Of a DNA stretch of 64,000 nucleotides, positions 1 to 11,715 are shown piece by piece. Source of the DNA: Bedellia somnulentella. Taxonomy: Eukaryota > Arthropoda > Insecta > Lepidoptera > Bedelliidae. Where the stretch lies: the NCBI GenBank assembly GCA_963576735.1, contig OY755188.1:14806323-14870322 (forward strand). Reading direction: 5' to 3'. Position 1 is the first letter of the stretch; each line of letters begins with the position of its first letter. The notes under the pieces were generated by a model. It ran no database searches. It saw nothing but the letters and a program-made list of their open reading frames with translations, and was not told the DNA's origin. A program made the translations under genes and the position numbers.

Positions 1-303
1 CACAAACGTTCGTCACGTGACTTTGTCACCTGGTGTTCATAGTACCCACGTTTTGCATGGACAGTGTACTCACGTGATAGGGGGCAGGCCTATCGCCGTT
101 TTGTACGAATACACTGTCACATGACTAAGTACAACTCAGCCATGTGGGTTTCCTCACGATGTTTTTCCTCACCGTTAACAACCATGATAAATTAACCACA
201 CTTAAGTCTTTAGAAAAGACAAATTGGTGTAGGCCCGAATCGGGATTTGAACACTAGTCGCTTGCACGTCAACCGGTGTTCTACCCACTGAGCTATCACG
301 TCG
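1..303 (-). repeat. SINE-A copy, cut by window edge
   Basis: Read on the minus strand, a tRNA-like head starts near 303, with an A box at 284-295 and a B box (GTTCAAATCCC) at 241-251. A body follows with the family's landmark words (GTGGTTAATTTATCA, CATGGCTGAGTTGTAC, CACGTGA). The 3' end, with its AACGTTTGTG tail start, lies at the window edge. It is SINE-A by comparison with 27923-28278. Confidence 0.85.
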
Positions 304-390
304 TATCTTGCCTATGGTTTTGAAAATATCCTCTGTTAATGTTCCCACCTTTGTACTTTTAAATGTTTGTAATATCTGGACAATTATTCT

Positions 391-500
391 ACAATCTTTT
401 CCCTTATCACCTTCCAAAAGTGGCTAAAAATACCTCTGAATCTGAGGCACTGGCTACCCCTTTTTGGGATTTATAGGCGTGAGTATATTTATGTATGTAT
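391..500 (+). repeat. SINE-B 3' fragment
   Basis: Only the last ~110 bp of SINE-B is present: CTTCCAAAAGTGGCT, then GGCTACCCC, then GGCGTGAGTATATTTATG. The 5' two thirds are missing. Confidence 0.75.
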
Positions 501-699
501 TTGGATCACTTATACATGATTTTGAAAGATATGATGAAAGTGTATAAATTTAGTCAGTTTACGCCTTACTTACTCTGGGTGGTTATAAGCAGGCTTTGAG
601 TAACTGCACTATATAATTATATATATAGTATAGTAACACATTATTGTTTTATTAAGATAGTCCGTGGCGTGACACATTATGGTTTTGGCTGAAAACCAG

Positions 700-935
700 T
701 TTTAAAGGCATATGCCTTTAAATAATGTTGAGCCAGAAGCTAATTCTTTGCCTTTGTGTGCTTTTATTCCTTTTACTACTAGTATTTTAATTTTGTCTTT
801 TTTTTGTTGTTATTTGTTTTTGATTATTTTACAACGTACTTTTAATATGGCGATAATAATTTGTGAATTGTTTGTATTTTGTCACAGTTGTGCCCTTAGG
901 CAATGAATAAATACTATCTTTCTTTCTTTTCTTTT
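700..935 (+). repeat. 3' end of a CR1-like LINE with (TTTC)n tail
   Basis: An AT-rich untranslated stretch ends GAATAAATACTATC followed by CTTTCTTTC. The same ending (GAATAAATGT plus CTTTC repeats) closes the coding LINE copies at 12390-13475 and 33788-34741. This is therefore a non-coding, 5'-truncated member of that family. Confidence 0.55.
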
Positions 936-1335
936 TTTCTTTCTATATAGTGTTCACTGATAAAGTTTTGATATGTTCAATGAAGTTTTGTCCCGAATAA
1001 TATAAAATCTCTACGAAGATGGTGGCGATAATGATAACTAAAAGAACAAAGGGCTTTACAGAGATATGTTGGATATATCAATAATGTACATAAATATTAT
1101 ATATAAAAGGAAAAATACACTCGCTGAATCATCACAAAATCTCCGAAACTATAACCCACTTGAAATGAGGCAAGTAAGTCTTATAGGGTGTAGACATTCA
1201 CTAAAAACTGATTTTACGAAAATCTAAGAGCGAAAAACGGAGTTTGGCAGTTAGTATGCTAATTTGTCAATTCGGAATCTATAATTATGAAACTAGACCG
1301 TGGAGGTTTCCGATAACAATTTAAAATGATTTATA
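936..1335. other. No recognisable feature
   Basis: AT-rich sequence with no supportable open frame, repeat family or splice-linked exon. Confidence 0.5.
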
Positions 1336-1585
1336 AGTGTCGGTTCAGAATAGTACTGCCTCATTTCTTCCCTCGGGTGTTCGAAGAGGTCGGTAAGGAT
1401 GTTGAGGCTTTTAAAGTGATATTTGAGCGTCGCGGTTGGAGACCCATCACCATAATCAGCACCTTTATTTCACAATCTTTTTACCACTTAAGTTACAAAA
1501 GTGACTGAAGAATTTCTGATTCTCAAGCTTTGGCTATCCCTTTTAGGGATTTATAGCCGTGAGTATAAAAATATATGTTTGTGTG
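1336..1585 (+). repeat. SINE-B copy, old and divergent
   Basis: Begins TGTCGGTTCAGAATAGTACTG and ends TTTATAGCCGTGAGTATA. It has many substitutions relative to the family and a weak tail; no target duplication is visible. Confidence 0.7.
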
Positions 1586-1688
1586 TAAATATGGTACAGC
1601 GGGTTTTTTATAATATTAGTGACCATAAAAATAAAAATATAATAATCATTTATTCAAAATAAAATTAAAAATCTTTGTTTTTTGAATG

Positions 1689-1945
1689 CTGTGTAGTGTC
1701 GGCTTAGCATAGCGCTACCCCATTTCTACCCATGGGTGATCGTAAAAGGCGACTAAGGGTATAGAGGTTATTAAGTGTTTTTTGGGTGTGGTGGTTGGAG
1801 ACCCGTCGCCAACAATTATTTATTATTACCATCATTTCCCCACTAAAATTCCAAAAGTGAAGGAATGATCTGAGGAATATCTCATTACAAAGATCTTCCT
1901 ACCCCGTTTAGGGATTTATAGCCGTGAGTATATGTATGTATGTAT
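1689..1945 (+). repeat. SINE-B copy with 12-bp TSD
   Basis: A full-length reference copy. The 5' end is CTGTGTAGTGTCGGCTTAG and the 3' end is AGCCGTGAGTATATG followed by TATG repeats. The flanks GTTTTTTGAATG at 1677-1688 and 1946-1957 are identical, which defines both ends and shows retrotransposition. A GGTTGGAGACC word in the middle is one base from a Pol III B box, but no convincing A box sits at the usual distance. This is the subfamily with GGGTGATCGTAA. Confidence 0.9.
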
Positions 1946-1960
1946 GTTTTTTGAATGTTA

Positions 1961-2337
1961 AATTACATAACATAACATAAAACATAAACGTTCACGCCCT
2001 TTATCCCCGAAGGGGTTGGCAGAGGTACTTATACTTCTGAACATCACGTGACTCTGTCACCTGGTGTTCAGAGTACCCACGTTTTGCATGGACAGTGTAC
2101 TCACGTGATAGGGGGCAGGCCTATCGCCGTTTTTGTACGAATACACTGTCACATGACTAAGTACAACTCAGCCATGTGGGTTTCCTCACGATGTTTTCCC
2201 TCACCGTTAACAAACATGATAAATTAACCACACATATGACTTTAGAAAAGACAAATTGGTGTAGGGCCCGACCCAGGATTGGAACTCACGCCCTTCTGTT
2301 TACGGGCGGGTGTTCTACCCACTGGACTATCATGTCG
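1961..2337 (-). repeat. SINE-A copy, full length
   Basis: On the minus strand, from the tRNA-like head near 2337 to the (ATGTT)n tail at 1961-1988. The head is divergent: the A box is damaged and the B-box region at 2277-2287 reads GTTCCAATCCT. Confidence 0.85.
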
Positions 2338-2445
2338 CATGTTAAATTGTAACTTATTATTAAGTTAAAATATATTTGGTAGGTGTATTGTTGTGAGAAG
2401 AACCCGTAAGAAACTCATCACACACATCTTTTTTATTTACTTACT

Positions 2446-3075
2446 TATACTCACGCCCATTGTTCCCATTGGGGTAGGCAGAGACTATCGACCGCCACTT
2501 TGTACGATCCAGGCAAATCTCTTTTGCTTCTGTTACATTCATCGTTCTTCTCATACATGCTCTTTTAATCTTCATACTTCGGACGCCGGCCTTTTTGAGC
2601 ACACACTCTATTTGGTCCAGGTGTGTCATCCGAGGTCGTCCTCTACTCACATTACATTCCACGTTGGCTCTATAGATCTCTTTCACCAATTTACTGTCAT
2701 CCATCCTCTCTATGTGTCCAAACCACCTTAACATTCCTTTCTCTATCTTGCACACTACGTCATCTTTCACACCTAAACGTTCACGAATTACACTATTTTT
2801 CACTCTGTCACACAATCTTACATTACATATACTTCTGAGAGATCTCATTTCCACTGCATTCACTCTACTTTCATGCCTCTTTTGCCATGCCCAACATTCA
2901 CTACCATACATCAGCGTAGGAACCAGTACAGCATTGTGAACTGCCATTCGCACCTTTTCAGACAGGGACTGAACTCGACATTAGACTGTTTATGGCTCCA
3001 TTTACCGCATTTCCCTTTTTTGCTCTTCTTTCAATATCTTCCTCGCATTTTCCGGCTCTTGAAAATCTTTTAATG
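2446..3075 (-). repeat. RTE-like LINE 3' part, broken
   Basis: The minus strand encodes the C-terminal part of a LINE reverse transcriptase. A 170-residue frame (2441-2953) carries LMYGSECWAWQK and the LRWFGHIERMDD block, matching the longer copy at 32289-34941. The last bases read CTCTGCCTACCCC then GGCGTGAGTATAAG. The 5' part is lost and the frame decays beyond 2953, so no active protein is expected. Confidence 0.85.
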
Positions 3076-3184
3076 TACATATTTTTTATATATTGGAAAC
3101 ATCCTGCCAAGAGCGCTGACGATACCAAACCATTTTATCATTAGTATAATAATAGACTTTCGAACTAATTAATTTAAAATGTCC

Positions 3185-3760
3185 TCAGGTATTTTATAAT
3201 CTGGGGGCACGGTAGTGCCCCGGCCAAGTCGAGCGCGAAGCAAACACTGCCGTACTATCGTTTTCTGGAACCGTTTCGCCGCATTTTCAGGGCCCCATTC
3301 GAGAACCTCTGGATAGAATTAAAACGTTGACATTTTAGAAACTTGTAATCACACACTGGAAATCCAAAATTTCAAGTCGGTAGATCAATTAATTCCGAAG
3401 TGAAGCTAATGCAAAGTTTCGCATTTTCGACACTAACTGACTGACTGACTCACTGATCATCAAAATAGAACTAGTACTTCCCATAGACCTAGAGAGTTGA
3501 AATTTGGTACAGAGCTAGATTTAAACGCCCACATAAAGAAAAAACTATCAGAACAAGGTTTATGGAAGATCTGGACTACCTGATGACGCTGTTAAGAAAA
3601 CATAATAAGAGGACTGCCCAACTATAATAAGCGTATTTACGAGAAATAGTAGTCGATTAACTGTAATCTACTCAATAAATAAAAATATTCAGTCAAATAA
3701 TAATTATTATTTATGTTCTAGCACTCAGCCGCGGCTTCGCTCACGTTATTTAGCATTAGT
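3185..3760. repeat. Unclassified repeat-like block
   Basis: Starts with a small hairpin (GGGGCAC GGTA GTGCCCC, about 3203-3220) and contains a short (GACT)n tract near 3430-3450. It ends with the GC-rich word AGCCGCGGCTTCGCTCACG. Its base composition differs from the surrounding AT-rich DNA. I see no second copy in the window, so calling it a repeat is inference. Confidence 0.35.
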
Positions 3761-4165
3761 ACCAGTGCTCGTCACTAGATGGCGCTGGCTGTATTTTAAA
3801 TCCCGGTAGCGTATTTATTTACACATCTAAAAGTTTTTTCGTGTATTCTAAATATTTGAGAAGTCGTGGAGTTTATTTTTATTTGATTTCACAATATAAT
3901 AATAAGAAAATGTAATCATTCAATCAGTCTACGTCCTGTCAAAAAGAAGTGAAATCCCACCAAAAACATTCTGTAAAAAACTAGCCAAGTCTCGATAGAG
4001 CTGCTTGTTTATCTCTAAAAAGTAATGAAATCTCTAAAATAAGTGGAGCCTAGTCTAAGGTTCCTTACTGCGATTTATTTATTATTATTAGTCTCCAGAT
4101 TAAAATACCGTAAGAACCTAGCTATGAAATATGAAACTAGCTGTAATAAACTAACCGGGCTGTCT

Positions 4166-4420
4166 ACATACATACATACATACATATGCTCACGGCTATA
4201 AATCCCTACAAGGGGTAGCCAGAGCTAAGGAATTGGAAATTCCTCAGCCACGTTTGGAAATTTTAGTGAGGAAAAGATGGTAAAATAAAGGTTTTCGGTG
4301 ATGGGTCTCCAACCACATCGCCCAAAAATCCCTTAAAAGCTCCAAATCCGTTAGTCGCCTCTTACGTACACCCACCGGAAGAAATGGGGTAGTGTTATTC
4401 TATGCCGACACTACACAGCA
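4166..4420 (-). repeat. SINE-B copy with 13-bp TSD
   Basis: Flanked by AACCGGGCTGTCT at 4153-4165 and 4421-4433. Complete from head (4420) to tail (4166). It belongs to the GGTGGGTGTACGTAAGAGG subfamily. Confidence 0.9.
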
Positions 4421-4655
4421 AACCGGGCTGTCTGAACCGCTTAATTAAAGTGGTGTAAACTTTGGCTTTTGTTATGTCATTTTATGAATGGAATAACTAT
4501 CTGCAAATGCCATCTGTTAACTAAATAAATACATTTAATTGTAAATATATCCGAAAACGCGGACCCCTCACCTCCTAGATACACCTATAATGAGTTATTA
4601 TCGAAAATATATATAGGGAATTTCCAATACTTTTTCTTTCTCTTACAATCAATTG

Positions 4656-4886
4656 CTGTGTAGTGTCGGCTTAGAATAGCACTACCCCATTTCTTCCGGT
4701 GGGTGTATGTAAGAGGCGACTAACGGTATTGGGGCTTTTTAAGGTATTTTTGGGCGATGTGGTTGGAGACCATTTATTTTACCATTTTTCCCCACGCAAC
4801 ATCCAAAAGTGGCTGAGGAATTTTTAATTCCTTAGCTCTGGCTACCCCTTCTAGGGATTTATAGCCGTGAGTATATGTTTGTATGT
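4656..4886 (+). repeat. SINE-B copy
   Basis: Complete at both ends. An ~20-bp internal gap follows GGTTGGAGACC. The tail is short (TATGTTTGTATG). Confidence 0.88.
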
Positions 4887-5203
4887 ACAATTAAAACTTC
4901 CGAATACCTGTTAATTGTAAAAGTAAAAATCGCGACTATTTATTTGATTCATTTGAAACAGGTTTACGGATTAATAACATTGACCTACTCCCCTGTTACG
5001 CTAATTTTAAAACATCTCATTACAAATTTTATAATCTATTACTCATCAACGACATACTTCCGGCACCATTCTTAATTAAATAAATTAAAGGCTTTATTAA
5101 ATTCTGCACCACTCTAGGAAAACCCAAAATACAATAAAATAAAACCTTACTACAAAATAAAATACACCATGTTATGGCTCACTTATCTGACTAACGTATC
5201 ATA

Positions 5204-5504
5204 ATCATAACATACCATAACATAACATAATCGTTCACGCCGAATATCCCCGAAGGGGTTGGCATAGGTACTAATACTTCTGAACATCACGTGACTTTGT
5301 CATCTGGTGTTCAGAGTACCCACCTTTTGCATGGCCAGTGTACTCACGTGATAGGGGACAGGCGTATCGCCGTTTTTGTACGAATACACTGTCACATGAC
5401 TAAGTACAACTCAGCCATGTGGGTTTCCTCACGTTGTTTTCTCTCGCCCCGTTAACAACCATGATAAATTAACCACACATATGTCTTTAGAAAAGACAAA
5501 TTGG
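5204..5504 (-). repeat. SINE-A copy, 5' truncated, 12-bp TSD
   Basis: TAACGTATCATA occurs at 5192-5203 and again at 5505-5516. The insert has the (ATGTT)n tail and full body but stops at CAATTTGTC, exactly where the tRNA-like head would begin. It is a truncated but genuine insertion, as expected from target-primed reverse transcription. Confidence 0.9.
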
Positions 5505-5516
5505 TAACGTATCATA

Positions 5517-5991
5517 TTTTATAATTATTTTGATACTCCACTATGTAAAACAAAAAAACCTGGGCTTACCGTGAATGTAAAAAAATTTATTAAATTCTAC
5601 TTGTAAAAGAGTGGTCAATCTACTGAATATACGTACAAAACGTCATAAAAATTGGATCATCCGTTCTTGACGAGTTCTGTTACAATCTGCGATGTGACAT
5701 AAGAATTTTAAAGGTATAAATTTATTATACTTATCTAGAAATTTATAACCGGTATTAAAAATTCTCACAGTGGCATCTATTACGATTCAAGTTTGACCGA
5801 CTTTTATCGTATGTCGATATTTTATAATGGAATAACTAATGTTAAAATTAAAAATGCATACAAAACGTTTCACGGTTTTAAATTAATCATTGCTCATGTT
5901 TTTAAGAATATATAATTACAAATTAAAAGAGAATTGATTTGTTCACTATTTCCGTATATATTTAAATATATGATGGCTTACTTATTATTTG
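5517..5991. other. No recognisable feature
   Basis: AT-rich unique-looking DNA without a supportable gene or repeat. Confidence 0.5.
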
Positions 5992-6238
5992 CCGTGTAGT
6001 GCCGGCTTAGAATGTCGCTACCCCTTTCTACCCACGGGTGTCGTAAGAAGCGACTAAGGGTATTGGGGCTTTTTATTCGATTTTTGTGCGATGCGGTTGG
6101 AGACCCATCACCAAAAACCTTTATTCTCACCATCTTTTCCCCACTCAACTTCCAAAAGTGGCTGAGGAATTTATTATTCCTTAGCTCTGGTTACCCCTTG
6201 TAGGGAAATATAGCCGTGAGTATATGTATGTATGTATG
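5992..6238 (+). repeat. SINE-B copy
   Basis: Subfamily starting CCGTGTAGTGCCGGCTTAG and reading GTCGCTACCCCTTTC. An imperfect duplication (TTACTTAT) flanks it at about 5979 and 6239. Confidence 0.88.
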
Positions 6239-6382
6239 TTACTTATGAACTGTCTTCTTTGTGTTTTATTTAATGCAATTAAACTGAATATATATATAAA
6301 AGTAGAGGAGGAGATACGTCACGTTATATGTTTTAATTTAAGATGGCAAAAAATTACTATGTTGGGACTACGAAATTCTTTC

Positions 6383-6636
6383 TACATACATACACATACA
6401 TATACTCACGGCTATAAATCCCTTAACGGGGTAGCCAGAGCTTTGGAATGAGAAATTCCTCAGCCACTTTTGGAAGTTTATTGGGAAAAAGATGGTAATA
6501 CTAAATGTTTTTAGTGACGGGTCTCCAACCACATCGCCCAAAAATCACTTAAAAAGCCCCTATACCCTTAATCGCCTCTTACGATCACCCACGGGTAGAA
6601 ATGGGGTAGTGTTAATCTAAGCCGACACTACACGGC
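6383..6636 (-). repeat. SINE-B copy
   Basis: Full length, of the GGGTGATCGTAAGAGG subfamily. The flanks AAATTCTTT and AAATACTTT suggest a 9-bp duplication with one change. Confidence 0.88.
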
Positions 6637-6827
6637 AAATACTTTTTAGGGTTTACAATATGGGGATCAATGTCTGTGCTAAAATTTTCAGGAGTTATTT
6701 GCGTGACATAGATATATAGACGTCTGAAATTCAATATTCACTTTTGGAAGTTGCGAGCGGAAAAGATAAAAAAATAAAGAATTGTTTATAATGGGTCTCC
6801 AGCCACAACGTCCAACAACTCAACTCA

Positions 6828-7431
6828 AACGTTCACGCCGTAAATCCACACAGGGGTTGGCAGAGGTACTAATACTTCTCAACATCACGTGACATTTTCA
6901 CCTGGTGTTCAGAGTACCCAGCCCACGTTTTGCTTGAACAGTGTAGCCACGTGATAGGGGGCAGGCCTATCGCTGTTTTGTAAGAATACGCTGTCTCATG
7001 ACAAAGTACAACCTATCCATGTGGGATTACCCATTATTAATTAACCACACATATTACCCACACAACCATTATGAATTAATCATACATATAACTATTGCGG
7101 TTTAGAATAGCACTACCCCATTTCCCGGTGGGTGTACGTAAGAGACGACTAACGGTGTTGGGGCTTTTAAGGGATTTTTGGGCGATGCGGATGGAGACCC
7201 ATCACAAACAACCTTTATTTTTACTTTCTTTTTTCCCACTCAAATGTCCAAAAGTGGCTGAGGAATTTCTAATTCCTTAGCTCTGGCTACCCCTTCCTGA
7301 GGATTTATAGCCGTGAGCATGTATGTATGTATATGACTTTTAGAAAAAACAAATTGGTGTAGGCCCGAACCAGGATTTGAACTCTCATCGTCTGCATGAT
7401 AGGCGGTGTTCTACCCACTGAGCTTTCACGC
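6828..7431 (-). repeat. SINE-A copy interrupted by a SINE-B
   Basis: The tail and body (6828-7087) and the tRNA-like head (7334-7431) belong to one SINE-A element split by the SINE-B at 7093-7333. The body is degenerate, with a deletion after CATGTGGG. ATATAACT before and ATATGACT after the inserted SINE-B look like its target duplication. Confidence 0.85.
7093..7333 (+). repeat. SINE-B copy nested in SINE-A
   Basis: Lacks the first ~15 bases of the family (starts TTGCGGTTTAGAATAGC) but has a complete 3' end and TATG tail. It is younger than the SINE-A it splits. Confidence 0.87.
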
Positions 7432-8300
7432 CCAACAATGACTGAGAAAACTTACAACTTAGGATTTAATCTCTAGTCAGGTAATATCAGTAGAATATAA
7501 ACGCAAAGGATTTTTTTGAGCAAACAAAGAATGTGCTGAATTAAGGCATGCGTCTTAAGTGAGTAAAATAATCGATTATAAATTATTTCTGCATTTAAAG
7601 TTACAGTATATAATACTAGACATTTTCTCATGATAATGTAAGCTGGCATTGCTGTTGAAAACTATTAATGAATCGTTGATAATCGCGATACCATACGTTC
7701 TGGAATGGCGGCTTCATAAAAATCACGGAAAGCTGATGATTGACAGAATGTCCTGTTGTTTCTGATCATATATATTTGCCGGAGGCCCATGGTCAACATT
7801 GATTGATGATGATGATTTTATAAATGGTTTTACTATGTTTATTTATTTATTTAAACACTTTATTGCATACAAAAACACACCACATAAACAGTACCTATTT
7901 TATAAAATAGGAATAATTCTTAATTCTTATGTAAGTTAAAATTTGTTTGTTTAATTATATTCCATTTTTATTTTTTGGTTAAAAAGTTGATTAACATCAT
8001 ACATTTCGCTCATCATCATCCTTTTTTTTAATTTATTGGATCCGTTTACATGGATCAATAGCCCTATAGTCCTAGCAGATCGATAAAAATATTGCTGTCT
8101 AAGATTTGTTGCCAGGCGCCATTTATACAAATTAGATTATAAAATTTGCAAAATTAGTCCAAAAACGCAACAACCAAAAATTTATATTATCAACTAACGA
8201 GCCATGATGAATCCATAATCAGTTTTTAATATAATCGGTCACCTAGACTCCGCTACTCAAGTTATTCTGACTTGATATCCAGTCGTCTTCACTCATATGG
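7432..8300. other. Upstream region of the Gln-rich gene; no clear feature
   Basis: AT-rich. A stretch near 7840-7885 (ATTTATTTA repeats, then ACACTTTATTGCATAC) resembles an antisense LINE 3' tail. Nothing else is supportable. Confidence 0.4.
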
Positions 8301-8306
8301 GAAGTG

Positions 8307-8313
8307 TATAAAA
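8307..8313 (+). promoter_or_regulatory. TATA box of the Gln-rich gene
   Basis: TATAAAA lies 90 bp upstream of the proposed start codon at 8397, which puts initiation near 8335-8342 (ACGCTACAGAAG). No other TATA word of this quality lies nearby. Confidence 0.5.
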
Positions 8314-8396
8314 TTGTCCACATTTCCTAGATACGCTACAGAAGCTCGACCGCACCCATCTTAGACGGTTGAGAGCTGCGATCTATCCAAGTAGCT

Positions 8397-10056
8397 ATGG
8401 ACTTTCCGGTTAATATATTCATAACACTTAATTATAATTAGAAATACTGACGATCTATTAAACTAATATTTGTCTTTTTTTTAGGTGTGGTTCTTAAGTT
8501 TCTTAATGGTTGGACTAACAAGGGGACATCCGTCAGATGCAGGGCCCCAAACATTCGAGGAGAAGAAATACGAGCAGAAATATAAGGAAGTGATAATGTA
8601 TTTGACACCTAGTCAAATACTGGAGTTACAAAAGGAACAAGAACAGAAGCCGCAAGATCAAAGACTTATTCTTCCTACTAACGCACTCGCCCAACAGCAA
8701 GAACAACAAGATCAATCATATCAGATTAACCAAGAAGATTTTGCTCGACAAATAAGGAAGCAAAATCAAGAAGCCCTCAGAAAGGTTCAACAATTAACGG
8801 AGCTCTATAACCAACAGAGTGTCAATAAAACCAGGCAACAACAACAACAGGTACAAAATTACGAACAGTTACAGTATAGTAGCAATAATTACTTTCAACA
8901 ATCGCCACAACAATCGCAGCAGCCTCAGAACTTACAACAACAGGAGCAAAGGCCTGAAATTCAACAAGAAAATAATAAATTCCATTATATAACATTCTCA
9001 CAACCCTGGGCCAAAGAAGAAAACAGGAATGAGCAAAAACAAGCTTTCTTCCCACATCAAGAATTCTTACAGGCGATTCAGGAGCAAAAATTTCAGGATG
9101 CCGAATTAAAAAAAATGGTGTCAAAATTCCATTTGATACCTTATGATTTTGTTTCGGGTCAAAAAGAGGCTCATGCACAATTAGGCAAACAATTGCTCGA
9201 AGATCCAATTGAATTGATTCCCCAACCATCATATAACTCACCTCAACAACAACATTATAATGAGCCAATGATGCAATTACAACAAAACGTTGAAATTAAA
9301 CCACAACAACCAATTTTCTACAGAGTAGAACAATCTTCACAGCAGCCAAACCCACATTTTCCACGACCGCAGTTTGACTGGGACCAGCAATCTAATAAGC
9401 AACAAGAAAACTTAAATAACATCGAAACATTACAAAAACAACAATCACAGATTCAGCAGTACCAAAATCAGCAAGAAAATTCTTACCAAGATTTCAAAAC
9501 TCAAAGCACACAAAGCGAGCAAGAAAACATTAAACTACAGTACGCTCCTAATTACTATGAAAAAAAGTATAGTCAACAAGATATAGAAAATCTTATTAAA
9601 AATATTCAACAAGAGAAAAGCAAAGCCTACAAAACTGCCGAAGCTATTGCGAAATCGCCACCTATCGTGGTTCATAAGGATATAACGGTAGTAAAGAAAC
9701 GCCCGATTAACATAATTAAAACCGTCAACGTACCGGTGCCGGCGCCATATCTGGTCCCAGTTCCTAAGCCCTACGAAGTTAAAGTTCCGCAACCGTACGC
9801 AGTTCCTTTGGAAATTATTAAACCATACCCAGTGCCAATAATTAAGACAGAAAAAGTGGAAGTGGAAAAACCTGTGCCAGTAGAAGTAGAAAAACATGTT
9901 CATGTTGATGTGGAGAAAAAAGTGTACGTCAAAGTGGACAAGCCATATGAAGTGCAACGGTTTGTTCCTGTAGAGATTAAAAAGGAAATTCCAGTAGAGG
10001 TGCCGATATACAAACCTCAAAAATTTACAATCCTTAGGCATGTATGGAATCACTAA
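8397..10056 (+). CDS. Secreted Gln-rich protein with Val-Pro-rich tail (cuticle/ECM candidate)
   Basis: Exon 2 (8485-10056) is certain: a run of T then TTAG at 8473-8484 is a good acceptor, and 523 codons follow to TAA. The natural first exon is ATG GAC TTT CCG (8397-8408) followed by GTTAAT. That donor is weak, but the four-codon phase-0 layout matches the His-rich gene at 22434-23668. The predicted protein is ~527 residues and opens MDFPVWFLSFLMVGLTRG, a signal peptide probably cut near residue 18-20. Residues ~45-380 are low-complexity and very rich in Gln, with runs such as RQQQQQ and QQQH. Residues ~390-505 switch to Lys, Val and Pro with repeated PYxVPVP- and KPVPVEVEK-like units. No enzymatic domain is visible. 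The style resembles low-complexity insect cuticular or eggshell proteins; that role is inference. Poly(A) signals follow at 10172-10182. Confidence 0.82.
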
Positions 10057-10171
10057 TAGATTAGGAGAAAATTAGCATAGAAAGAGGCTTTAATTATGTT
10101 GTTCGTTAGAGTAAGAATAGCGTTAATTAATGAAAAAGACTTATAACTGTATTTGAATTATAAACTCCTAT

Positions 10172-10182
10172 AATAAAATAAA
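10172..10182 (+). terminator. Poly(A) signals of the Gln-rich gene
   Basis: Two overlapping AATAAA hexamers lie about 115 bp after the stop codon. Confidence 0.65.
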
Positions 10183-10410
10183 TATTTGTAAATATAAAAT
10201 TATGTGTTTTTTTTCTAGTAATGCAATTGTTTGGTTTTTGGAATACTCACTGTATTACACCGTAATTATTTGAATATGTCTTTATTGCGAGCTTTGACTT
10301 ACCCGATACATAAAGCGCCTTAACTTGAGTTATATTAGAAATACTTTTCAAAACATTGCTATCGTATAAAATCAGGCGCAATATTTTAACAAGGTTACTT
10401 TTATATTTAA

Positions 10411-10608
10411 CTAGTGGTCCGCCCCAGCTTCGCACGGATAGTGTTAAATATATTTTACTGCTAACCCCTACGATATTCAGCGTGATGATATATATCATAT
10501 GTCCTTCTCCTGGTTCTAAGCTACCTCTCCATAAATTTTCAGCCAGATCGGTTCATCCGTTCTTGAGTTATAAATAGTAAACTAACACGACTTTTTTTTA
10601 TATATAGA
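10411..10608 (-). mobile_element. Short non-autonomous Helitron
   Basis: On the minus strand it starts TCTATATATAAAAAAAAG and ends GGACCACTAG. It sits between a host A (complement of 10609) and T (complement of 10410) with no target duplication, the defining Helitron signature. Its 3' end resembles the larger Helitrons at 14928-15943 and 53293-54277. It has no coding capacity. Confidence 0.8.
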
Positions 10609-11580
10609 TTAAATGTCAAATTAGGTAAAGTCAATATTAATTTCATAACTTCCAAACATTTAAAATTCCAAAAAATATTTTTCATTATTCAGTAATTTAA
10701 TTAAAAAAATATTTATTCATTTGGCATTATGTTTATTTGTTAACGTGGAATCATAACAGCATTCATAATATTAATCCATATGCCGAACGCATAATCATTA
10801 TATGAATATACAGTTTTACGTAAAATTTTGTAACTCAACAAATAATGCATGTAAAGTAGATGTAATAATGATCTTCCACTTTAGTCCAGTTTAGTCACAA
10901 CAAGCCGTGGGCTACGTGGTAGAAAGCAAACAGCATGCAAAATGAATAAGGAAGCGTCAAAATGCTAAATTGTATCCTTTGGCAAGATTTCTGTGTCACT
11001 AGGTTATTTTAGAAAATTTCGCTGATTTTAGTTTTATTGATGTGAATGATGTAATGAAAGATGTAGTTGAAGATGTGGTCAGAGTAACAATGAAGTCTAG
11101 ACCTAGATTAAACGGAAATACTAAGTTTAAAACATCACCTTAACGTTTAAAAGACGTGTTTTTGATACTAGTGATGTCATGGGTTATGGCTTAGAATGTC
11201 ACAGACTAATCTTCTCTAATGAGTATCGTTGAACAGGATATAGGATCTGAGGCATTCAAAGTGGTTTTGGGCAATGAAAAAACAACTTTTAACGAATAAT
11301 TAACTAAAATTGAATTGAATTTACGATATAGTATTCTATCAATCTAATAGTGATCTATTTACGAGTTTAATAAGTGTTATAGCAAGTGGATTATGAATTC
11401 CTGGGTATACAGTAGTCACTTTGTATATTTAAAATAGCGTACGTCTTACAGAGGGATATTGAACCTTAAACAATCGATCTAGTAAGCTGTGAGGTGTAGG
11501 CTTAGAATAGCACAAAAACATTTCTTTCCAGGAATAGAAGAAGGACTTAGGATTTTTTACACATACAATTTACAACTTAT
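10609..11580. other. Intergenic, one exon-like frame
   Basis: Mostly AT-rich unique sequence. At 11013 a TTATTTTAG acceptor-like site precedes 42 open codons (11015-11140, stop TAA 11141-11143). They encode an acidic peptide containing VNDVMKDVVEDVVRV. I do not recognise it and see no partner exon. Confidence 0.35.
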
Positions 11581-11584
11581 AAAT

Positions 11585-11640
11585 GAAGAATAAATAAAGG
11601 AAAGAAAAATCTCGACACAGGCGGGAATCGGACCCGTCTA
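11585..11640 (-). repeat. SINE-C tRNA-head fragment
   Basis: ATAAATAAAGGAAAG followed by CTCGACACAGGCGGGAATCGG matches the 3' half of the SINE-C tRNA-like head seen at 61020-61070. The rest is missing. Confidence 0.6.
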
Positions 11641-11715
11641 TTTATCTATCGGGTATACGTATACGTATATTTAATTAATAATTTACCACTTGTTTCTATA
11701 AAATATTAACATCAG

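Noticed and set aside
9535..10053. 172-codon minus frame
   Set aside because: Complement of the Val-Pro-rich coding region; no start context or codon signal of its own.
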